From NCBI GenBank assembly GCA_000416085.1, contig KE356579.1:611060-617707 (forward strand): a DNA stretch of 6,648 nucleotides, read 5' to 3'. Under the pieces are notes generated by a model. The model was not told where the DNA came from. It saw only the letters and a list, made by a program, of their open reading frames with translations, and made no database searches. Below are positions 1-4,591 of the stretch, in pieces (positions within the stretch are counted from its first letter, which is position 1; each line of letters starts with the position of its first letter). The position numbers and the translations under genes are program-made. The stretch comes from a halophilic archaeon J07HX64. Lineage in GTDB: Archaea > Halobacteriota > Halobacteria > Halobacteriales > Haloarculaceae.

Positions 1-1
1 C

Positions 2-40
2 GCCGACGATCTCGAGGCGCTTATCGACGACGCCAGCTAG
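2..40 (+). CDS. C-terminal end of an unidentified gene (partial)
   Basis: Reading from base 2 gives ADDLEALIDDAS followed by a TAG at 38-40. The peptide is acidic and ten of its twelve codons end in G or C, as expected for haloarchaeal coding DNA. The other two plus frames give Arg-rich or Ser/Thr-rich peptides. The gene enters from outside the window, so its product cannot be named. Its end overlaps the end of the minus-strand gene at 21-638 by about 20 bases, tail to tail. With only twelve residues visible, this is a plausible but unproven call. Confidence 0.45.
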   Translation, partial: ADDLEALIDDAS

Positions 41-638
41 ACACCGACTCGTCTGTCTGCTCGAAGACAAGCCGTACAGATTCCTCGACGACCGCTTTCT
101 GGTCGTCGGTTGGCCACACGTTTCGCGGGTAGTACTCCTCCAGAAACAGTCTCAACTCGGTCCCGGTTAGCCGTTCTATTCGCTTGCCGTAGTGGTTCCC
201 GGCGAAGTCGGCGAGCGCCTGCGCGTTCGCGCCGTGAATCTCGCCGTGAGCACGCTCGACAGTTCGGGCGAGGTCGCGGTTGTGGGTGTCGACACTCGCC
301 CAGTCGTCCTCACCGGCTCCCGACAGCGGCCGCTCGACGCCCCGGCCGAGGTCGTCGATACGCCCGGGTTGTACTGTCCCGTCTGTGACCCACTCCGCGG
401 GGTAGAGCACGAGCACCTCCCTGTTATCCTCGTTTCTGAGACGTGCTGTGAACCCGCGGCCAGCCAGCAACCGATCCCGTGCGCGCAGTGCGCCCGCCCG
501 CTCCGCCTCGTCGACCGCCTCGCGAGCCCGCCGTGTTAGTCGCTCCGCCTCCTCGACGACCCGCGCGGGTAGCTCACCCGCATCCTCGGCCTCGGTTTCG
601 GTCTGTGTCTCGCTGTCGCTCGTTTGGTCGTCTGTCAT
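21..638 (-). CDS. Uncharacterised haloarchaeal protein coupled to RNase HI
   Basis: This 205-residue protein belongs to no characterised family that I can name with confidence. It may be the haloarchaeal family labelled DUF7108, but that is only a memory. Residues 1-22 are an acidic, Ser/Thr-rich disordered tail. Residues 23-60 form a charged amphipathic helix rich in Glu, Arg and Ala, probably a coiled coil. Residues 62-82 look like beta strands ending in VLVLYPAEW. Residues 117-168 and 178-195 are predicted helices separated by YYPRNVWP. There is no signal peptide, membrane segment, cysteine pair or obvious catalytic motif, so it should be a soluble cytoplasmic protein. The ATG at 638 is chosen because its A begins an ATGA overlap with the rnhA stop; the open frame runs further upstream, but there it reads as Arg/Gly-rich out-of-frame rnhA. 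Translational coupling to RNase HI suggests a related role in nucleic-acid metabolism, which is inference. Confidence 0.85.
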   Translation of the reverse strand: MTDDQTSDSETQTETEAEDAGELPARVVEEAERLTRRAREAVDEAERAGALRARDRLLAGRGFTARLRNEDNREVLVLYPAEWVTDGTVQPGRIDDLGRGVERPLSGAGEDDWASVDTHNRDLARTVERAHGEIHGANAQALADFAGNHYGKRIERLTGTELRLFLEEYYPRNVWPTDDQKAVVEESVRLVFEQTDESVSSWRRR

Positions 639-1234
639 GAACGCCCCTCGTCGAGTGCCTCGTTTGCGAGTTCGTCCGCGCGCTCGTTCACCTCGCGGGG
701 AACGTGGGTGAGCGACCACTCGTCGAAGGCCGCGAGCGCCTCACGGGCTCGGACCCGACACTCCCGCAGGTCGGGGTCGTTCACCTCCCAGACGCCGTTT
801 ACCTGCCGGACCACCAGTTGTGAGTCGCTCCGGACCGCCGCCGTGTCGAAGCCGTACTCGCCTGCCCGCTCCAGGGCGGTGACGAGCGCCTCGTACTCCG
901 CACGGTTGTTCGTCGCCGTCCCAATGGGGTTGCCACCGTCGGCGACGATACCGTCACCGCTCACGAGCACCCACCCGACCGCCGCCGGACCCGGGTTGCC
1001 ACGGGACGCGCCGTCACAGTAGACGTGGACGCGCCCACCCCCGTCGCGGAGCACCGCCTCTATCTCCCCCGGTGCTGTTCCCTGAATCACGACCTTCCCG
1101 TCGTAGGCGACTGCCGTTGCGTCCCCCGTCTCGACGCGCCAGCGCTCGTGGTCCGTGTTCCCCGTCTGGGGCTCCAGCCCTGCCGCCTCGAGACGCTCGC
1201 GTGCTGTCGCCACGTTGCACTCGATCACCGGCAT
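635..1234 (-). CDS. rnhA: Ribonuclease HI with N-terminal extension
   Basis: This 199-residue type 1 RNase H cleaves the RNA strand of RNA-DNA hybrids in the cytoplasm, for example primers and R-loops. The catalytic domain starts near residue 69. It shows the full acidic set: D74 in CDGASRGNPGP, E113 in TNNRAEYEAL, D137 in RSDSQLVVRQ and D187 in NERADELA, with the helper histidine H177 in LTHVPREVNERADEL. Residues 1-68 are an extra domain in which AVAYDGKVVIQG resembles the TBP-like N-domain of RNase HIII. The ATG at 1234 gives 199 residues, which as I recall matches the characterised Halobacterium NRC-1 enzyme; a GTG at 1294 would add 20 residues that look non-native (PPECFEPW). The gene is transcribed divergently from tfb and overlaps the next gene by ATGA, so the two form an operon. 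Its promoter is weak by eye: TCATTAGT on the minus strand at 1257-1264 lies about 26 bases before the ATG. Confidence 0.95.
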   Translation of the reverse strand: MPVIECNVATARERLEAAGLEPQTGNTDHERWRVETGDATAVAYDGKVVIQGTAPGEIEAVLRDGGGRVHVYCDGASRGNPGPAAVGWVLVSGDGIVADGGNPIGTATNNRAEYEALVTALERAGEYGFDTAAVRSDSQLVVRQVNGVWEVNDPDLRECRVRAREALAAFDEWSLTHVPREVNERADELANEALDEGRS

Positions 1235-1369
1235 CGCACGGATAATCGACCCACAGACTAATGACCGCCACGGTTCGAAACACTCGGGTGGCACGTACCG
1301 AGTTATCTGTGGACGGAAAATACTTGCCCCAGGATTTAAATACTACCCTCCTACTAATATAAAAATGCG
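1235..1369. promoter_or_regulatory. Divergent rnhA-tfb intergenic region
   Basis: These 135 bases carry the promoters of rnhA (leftward) and tfb (rightward). The right end is clearly AT-rich. An inverted repeat, ACTCGG (1282-1287) and CCGAGT (1298-1303) separated by ten bases, lies about 30 bases upstream of the tfb TATA box. Outside it is a wider inverted pair, CCACAGA (1251-1257) and TCTGTGG (1306-1312). Either could be a regulator site, but seven-base matches separated by 48 bases may be chance. No coding frame with haloarchaeal character is visible. Confidence 0.55.
1335..1342 (+). promoter_or_regulatory. TATA box of tfb
   Basis: TTTAAATA is the best TATA-like element in the window. It is preceded by purines (AGGA, 1331-1334) where the B recognition element should lie. 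Placing its first base at -30 puts transcription start near 1365, at or just before the tfb start. The mRNA should therefore be leaderless or have a leader of only a few bases, as is usual in haloarchaea. Confidence 0.7.
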
Positions 1370-1373
1370 ATGA
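1365..1373 (+). other. Two-codon uORF overlapping the tfb start
   Basis: An ATG at 1365-1367 is followed by CGA and a TGA at 1371-1373. The TGA overlaps the real tfb ATG (1370-1372) as ATGA. The predicted transcription start falls close to 1365, so this could be the first AUG on the message. Whether it is translated cannot be decided from sequence, and it may be accidental. Confidence 0.3.
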
Positions 1374-2335
1374 CACGGGCTAGCCGCCAGCGGGAGCGCG
1401 AGCGTGAATTCACCAGTGAACAAGACGAACGTGAGGATGTCTCGACGTGCACTGAGTGTGGTTCTGAGAACCTTGTCACGGATGCGGACCGGGGGGAACT
1501 AGTGTGTAACGACTGTGGGCTGGTCGTCGAGGAAGGAAATATCGACCCAGGACCGGAGTGGCGTGCGTTCAATCATCAGGAGCGTCAGGAGAAGTCTCGT
1601 GTCGGTGCGCCGACGACGAAAACGATGCACGACAAGGGGTTGACGACGACTATCGACTGGAAGGACAAGGACGCATACGGGCGCTCGATATCCTCGAAGA
1701 AACGAAGTCAGATGCACCGACTCCGCAAGTGGCAGGAGCGTATCCGGACAAAGGACGCCGGCGAGCGCAATCTCCAGTTCGCACTCTCGGAGATCGATCG
1801 GATGGCCTCGGCGCTGGGTGTCCCGCGCTCGGTTCGTGAGGTCGCGTCGGTCATCTACCGGCGCGCGCTAAAGGACGACCTCATCAGGGGCCGCTCCATC
1901 GAGGGTGTCGCCACCAGTGCGCTGTACGCCGCCTGCCGGAAAGAGGGTATTCCGCGGAGTCTCGAGGAGATCTCCGAGGTCTCACGCGTCGAGCGAAAGG
2001 AGATCGGACGCACCTACCGTTACATCTCACAGGAACTCGGCCTGGAGATGGAGCCTGTCGACCCGAAAAAGTACGTGCCACGGTTCTGCTCCGAACTCGA
2101 ACTGTCGGGTGAGGTCCAGACAAAGGCAAAGGAGATCATAGGGACGACCGCAAAGAAGGGGCTGCTCTCGGGGAAATCCCCGACAGGCTACGCCGCCGCG
2201 GCGATCTACGCCGCCTCGTTGCTGTGCAACGAAAAAAAGACCCAGCGCGAGGTCGCCGATGTCGCGCAGGTCACCGAGGTGACCATCCGGAACCGCTACC
2301 AGGAGCAGATCGAGGCGATGGGCATTCACAAGTGA
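1370..2335 (+). CDS. tfb: Transcription initiation factor B (TFIIB homologue)
   Basis: This 321-residue archaeal TFB bridges TBP on the TATA box, the B recognition element and RNA polymerase. A basic and acidic leader (1-25) precedes a zinc ribbon with C27, C30, C46 and C49. The B-reader/linker region follows (about 60-115, including GPEWRAF and SRVGAPTT). Cyclin-like repeat 1 spans about 125-220, with [17 protein letters not shown]. Repeat 2 spans about 235-318, with [18 protein letters not shown] and the helix-turn-helix [20 protein letters not shown] that contacts the BRE. All family landmarks are intact and the length is normal. Haloarchaea carry several TFBs with distinct promoter sets. 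The position divergent from rnhA matches my recollection of TfbG in Halobacterium NRC-1, so I suspect that orthologue, but sequence alone does not settle the paralogue. The ATG at 1370 is the only reasonable start, 28 bases after the TATA box. Confidence 0.96.
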   Translation: MTRASRQREREREFTSEQDEREDVSTCTECGSENLVTDADRGELVCNDCGLVVEEGNIDPGPEWRAFNHQERQEKSRVGAPTTKTMHDKGLTTTIDWKDKDAYGRSISSKKRSQMHRLRKWQERIRTKDAGERNLQFALSEIDRMASALGVPRSVREVASVIYRRALKDDLIRGRSIEGVATSALYAACRKEGIPRSLEEISEVSRVERKEIGRTYRYISQELGLEMEPVDPKKYVPRFCSELELSGEVQTKAKEIIGTTAKKGLLSGKSPTGYAAAAIYAASLLCNEKKTQREVADVAQVTEVTIRNRYQEQIEAMGIHK

Positions 2336-2337
2336 CC

Positions 2338-2357
2338 CCGGACACGACGCCGTCCGG
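2338..2357. repeat. Inverted repeat just after tfb
   Basis: CCGGAC (2338-2343) and GTCCGG (2352-2357) form a six-base stem with an eight-base loop, beginning three bases after the tfb stop. No T-run follows. It is therefore not a typical archaeal U-tract terminator, though it could stabilise the 3' end. Confidence 0.3.
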
Positions 2358-2434
2358 TCCGACAGTACACGCACTCTAACTGCCCCGCGGACGGCTCAGG
2401 ACGCCGGATCATCCGTGCCGTGTCGTCACAGCGA

Positions 2435-2448
2435 TTAACAACTGTTAA
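2435..2448. promoter_or_regulatory. Dyad at the promoter of the metal transporter
   Basis: TTAACA (2435-2440), a two-base spacer and TGTTAA (2443-2448) make a perfect six-base-arm palindrome in otherwise GC-rich DNA. It ends 29 bases before the transporter ATG, exactly where a TATA box for a leaderless or short-leader mRNA should be. It is either the TATA region itself or an operator on top of it. The product is a metal exporter or importer, so a metal-responsive repressor is a reasonable guess. I cannot name the regulator. Confidence 0.5.
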
Positions 2449-2477
2449 CGGCTCCGTCGACGGACCCTCTGTCGGGG

Positions 2478-3401
2478 ATGTTGCACGGCGAGGCGTCCGG
2501 GCTGTTGCTCGGAGCAGTCGCACTCGGGGCTGTCCACGGCATCGAACCGGGACACGGCTGGCCGGTCGCCGCATCGTACGCGCTCAACCAGGCGAACAGG
2601 TGGCTGTACGGGTTCGCGGCGAGTCTTATTATCGGGGTGGGTCACCTCGTCAGCAGCATCGCGATGGTCGCTGTCTTCTTCTACGCGAAGAGCTACTTCG
2701 AACTCACCGAGGTGGACGACCCCATCACAGTCGCCGGTGACCTCCAGATCGGCGGCCCGGTGAGTGTCGTCGCCGGTCTCCTGCTGATCGGTCTCGGCGT
2801 CCGCGAGTACCGCTACGGCCACTCACACGGCTCTCACGACCACGACCCCCGAGAGGAGGGCCACTCCGACGACCACACTCGCGATCGTCCTCATGACGAC
2901 CACGACTCTCAAGAGGATGGTCACTCCGACGACCACGCACACGATCATCCTCACCACGACTCCGGGGAGCACGGTCACTCCGACGACCATACTCACGACG
3001 ACGACCACGCGCACGACGACACACACGCCGGGGGGATGATAGCCCGCGTGACGAGTGCTCTGCCGTTCGTGGGTGGACAGTCACACGCCCACGGCCACGA
3101 CATCGGGGAGACGACCGAGCGGGGGTTGTTCGACATCGCGTGGTTCGCGTTCGTGCTGGGGTTCGCACACGAGGAGGAGTTCGAGATAATCGCGCTGTGT
3201 GCCGGGTCGACGTACTGTCTCGAACTGATGGCGGTATACGCACTCACCGTCATCGTCGGGGTCGTCGGGCTGACGATGCTCCTGATTGCGGGCTACCAGC
3301 ATTACGAGGAACGCGTCGAGCGATACACCCCGTATCTGCCGGTGTTCTCTGCCGTTGTACTCGTGACGATAGGACTCGGGTTCGTCACGGGGCTCCTCTG
3401 A
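2478..3401 (+). CDS. NicO/RcnA-type nickel/cobalt transporter
   Basis: This 307-residue membrane protein probably moves Ni2+ or Co2+ across the cytoplasmic membrane. About six hydrophobic segments are visible: roughly 5-24, 44-70, 92-109, 217-243, 250-272 and 287-306. The first contains HGIEPGHGWPV (20-30), the signature of the NicO/RcnA family, and the second contains GVGHLVSS with H56. After segment three comes a long His/Asp-rich loop (about 114-183, with 21 histidines between 115 and 183) that should bind metal. A second His cluster is SHAHGH (202-207), and segment four carries GFAHEEEFEI (228-237). The ATG at 2478 places the first helix at the N-terminus without a long tail. The gene stands alone: it follows tfb by 142 bases and meets the glycosyltransferase tail to tail. 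Direction of transport and metal preference cannot be read from sequence; RcnA homologues are exporters, other NicO members importers. Confidence 0.85.
   Translation: MLHGEASGLLLGAVALGAVHGIEPGHGWPVAASYALNQANRWLYGFAASLIIGVGHLVSSIAMVAVFFYAKSYFELTEVDDPITVAGDLQIGGPVSVVAGLLLIGLGVREYRYGHSHGSHDHDPREEGHSDDHTRDRPHDDHDSQEDGHSDDHAHDHPHHDSGEHGHSDDHTHDDDHAHDDTHAGGMIARVTSALPFVGGQSHAHGHDIGETTERGLFDIAWFAFVLGFAHEEEFEIIALCAGSTYCLELMAVYALTVIVGVVGLTMLLIAGYQHYEERVERYTPYLPVFSAVVLVTIGLGFVTGLL
2841..3020 (+). repeat. Three tandem His/Asp-rich repeats in the transporter loop
   Basis: The segment encodes three imperfect copies of a 18-22 residue unit of the form HDxxxxGHSDDHxxDxxHxx, starting at residues 122, 142 and 160. 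The 14 bases CACTCCGACGACCA recur at 2862, 2922 and 2976, spacings of 60 and 54 bases. The similarity at DNA level suggests recent in-frame duplication. Copies 2 and 3 have gained histidines where copy 1 has arginines (for example THD/AHD against TRD). Confidence 0.85.
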
Positions 3402-3421
3402 CGGCCGTCCGGGGGACCAGG
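3402..3421. other. Tail-to-tail junction of transporter and glycosyltransferase genes
   Basis: Only 20 bases separate the two convergent stop codons. They hold a small hairpin, GTCC (3407-3410) and GGAC (3414-3417), around GGG. No T-rich tract is present on either strand, so each transcript probably ends inside the neighbouring gene. Confidence 0.35.
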
Positions 3422-4471
3422 TTAGTCTCCCTCGGACCGGTCGGCGGCATCGGTGTCGACCACACCCTCGGGTTCACCGGTGTTTTCCGCACCGGAGTCG
3501 CTACGGCCTGTGCCGTCGCCGAGCAGGTCGCTCTCGTCGCTATCGACTCTCTCGAGTCGGTCGACGATACGCTCCAGTTGCTGGGTCTGGCGGCGGTTCG
3601 AGGCGACGATCAGCTCCGAGAGCACCCCGAACATGACCAGTTGCACACCGAAGAGCAGGGCAACACCGGCCGCGAGCGCGAGTACGCTGTGTGAGATCCC
3701 GCTGACGAGGTAGTCGTACACGACGTAGCCCGCGAGCATCACGCCGACGAACGCACTGGTGGCACCGACGCTACCGAAGTAAAACAACGGGTTGTTAGTC
3801 TTCGCCATCTGGTAGAGTCGAAGGATGATGTTGCCGCCGTCCCGGACCGGTCGGAGGTTGGTCTCGGACTCCTCGGGGCGTGGCTCGTAGGTGATCGGGA
3901 CTACCTCGACCTGGATGCTGTGGCTCACACACTCGACAGCCAGTTCCGTCTCGATGCCGAACCCCTCGGCCGACAGCGACAGTGTCTCGAAGGAGTCGCG
4001 TGTGAACGCCCGGTACCCGCTGAGGATGTCCACGAGGTTCTGCCCGTGGATGTACCGGAACGCGCGGTTGATAATCCGGTTCCCGACCTGGTTGAGCCGT
4101 GTCATAGCGCCGGACTGCATGTTCGCAAAGCGGTTGCCGATGACGTGCTCGGCCCGACCGGTGAAGATCGGGTCGAGCATCCGGTCGGCCTCATCGGCCC
4201 GGTAGGTCGAGTCGCCGTCGACCATCAGCACGACCGACCGGTCGATGTACTCCATCGCCTCGCGGACCGCCTGTCCTTTTCCACTGCCGCGTTGCTCCCT
4301 GACGCGTGCGCCGGCCGCCGCCGCGAGGTCCTGTGTGTTGTCTGTCGACCCCCCGTCCATCACGAGCACGTCGTCGAACCCCCGCTCGCGGTACCCCTCC
4401 ACGACCGCTGTGATTGTCTCCGCCTCGTTGTAGGTGGGTACGAGGATACACACCTCCTCTTGCCGACTCAT
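3422..4471 (-). CDS. aglJ: Family 2 glycosyltransferase, AglJ-like
   Basis: This 349-residue enzyme resembles dolichol-phosphate sugar transferases, closest in my recollection to haloarchaeal AglJ. AglJ loads the first sugar onto dolichol phosphate for S-layer N-glycosylation at the inner face of the membrane. The GT-A domain spans about 1-215: ILVPTYNEAETI (9-20), D39 in VMDGGSTDNT, the RGSGKGQAVREA segment (61-72) and the metal-binding DxD at D85/D87 in VDGDSTY. It also has DILSGYRAFTR (148-158) and GFGIETELAVE (170-180). Two membrane helices follow, about 232-256 and 261-289. Residues 294-310 form a charged helix (QLERIVDRLERV), and 311-349 are a very acidic, low-complexity tail that is probably variable between species. 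The ATG at 4471 directly precedes the first strand. The neighbours are not other agl genes. A related polyprenyl-phosphate sugar transferase of different sugar specificity is the main alternative. Confidence 0.8.
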   Translation of the reverse strand: MSRQEEVCILVPTYNEAETITAVVEGYRERGFDDVLVMDGGSTDNTQDLAAAAGARVREQRGSGKGQAVREAMEYIDRSVVLMVDGDSTYRADEADRMLDPIFTGRAEHVIGNRFANMQSGAMTRLNQVGNRIINRAFRYIHGQNLVDILSGYRAFTRDSFETLSLSAEGFGIETELAVECVSHSIQVEVVPITYEPRPEESETNLRPVRDGGNIILRLYQMAKTNNPLFYFGSVGATSAFVGVMLAGYVVYDYLVSGISHSVLALAAGVALLFGVQLVMFGVLSELIVASNRRQTQQLERIVDRLERVDSDESDLLGDGTGRSDSGAENTGEPEGVVDTDAADRSEGD

Positions 4472-4551
4472 CGTGGGCTACCTACACCTGTTCCCCTGAA
4501 AAGGGTACGTGTTTGCTTACAGTGCTGGTCACCGTGGCGCCGATAGACAGC

Positions 4552-4572
4552 GGACACAAACCGTTTGTATCC
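4552..4572. promoter_or_regulatory. Long dyad covering the helicase TATA box
   Basis: The arms GGACACAAAC and GTTTGTATCC flank a central C at 4562. Nine of the ten arm positions pair, the exception being C4555 against A4569. The right arm contains GTTTGTAT (4563-4570), the TATA-like element about 25 bases before the GTG start at 4592. A protein bound here would compete with TBP, so this is a candidate operator. Confidence 0.5.
4564..4570 (+). promoter_or_regulatory. TATA-like element of the helicase gene
   Basis: TTTGTAT is centred about 25 bases upstream of the GTG at 4592, and an A-rich ACAAA precedes it. This spacing predicts a leaderless message beginning at or beside the GTG. It argues against the in-frame TTG at 4565, which lies inside the element. 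Confidence 0.5.
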
Positions 4573-4591
4573 CGGTCGCCTACGAGGGACA

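Larger units (their letters stand above)
4472..4591. promoter_or_regulatory. Divergent aglJ-helicase intergenic region
   Basis: This 120-base region should carry both promoters. For the leftward gene the best candidate is CCTTTTCA on the minus strand (4497-4504), about 29 bases before its ATG; this is weak. For the rightward gene the candidate is the TTTGTAT element listed separately. No further coding frame is evident. Confidence 0.5.

Noticed and set aside
21..638. Possible homology between this protein (VLVLYPAEW) and the helicase N-terminal segment (VVWYPTDW)
   Set aside because: The match is a few residues around YP and W, with no consistent alignment on either side; probably chance.
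639..719. Upstream extension of the 205-residue protein to 719
   Set aside because: The added 27 residues are Arg/Gly-rich and lie inside rnhA in another frame; the ATGA overlap at 635-638 is a better start.
2338..2357. Intrinsic terminator after tfb
   Set aside because: There is a six-base stem but no T-run; archaeal termination depends mainly on U-rich tracts, so it is listed only as an inverted repeat.
2841..3020. CRISPR-like array, suggested by regular 60- and 54-base spacing
   Set aside because: The repeats are in frame, encode a His/Asp-rich metal loop inside a membrane transporter, and the spacers are themselves related; it is a protein repeat.
2725..3243. Minus-strand Arg/Thr-rich frame opposite the His-rich loop
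   Set aside because: The composition is only the complement of repeated His and Asp codons; no start context or domain.
3140..3694. Plus-strand open frame bridging the transporter and the glycosyltransferase
   Set aside because: It overlaps two convincing genes in other frames, is Arg/Asp/Gly-rich without domains, and has no promoter.
3920..4546. Plus-strand open frame of 208 codons opposite the glycosyltransferase
   Set aside because: It is antisense to the conserved catalytic part of the AglJ-like gene; its own sequence shows no family signature.
4565..4591. TTG start for the helicase at 4565
   Set aside because: It falls within the TATA-like element, adds a basic, un-haloarchaeal nine-residue leader, and the GTG at 4592 has the right spacing for a leaderless message.
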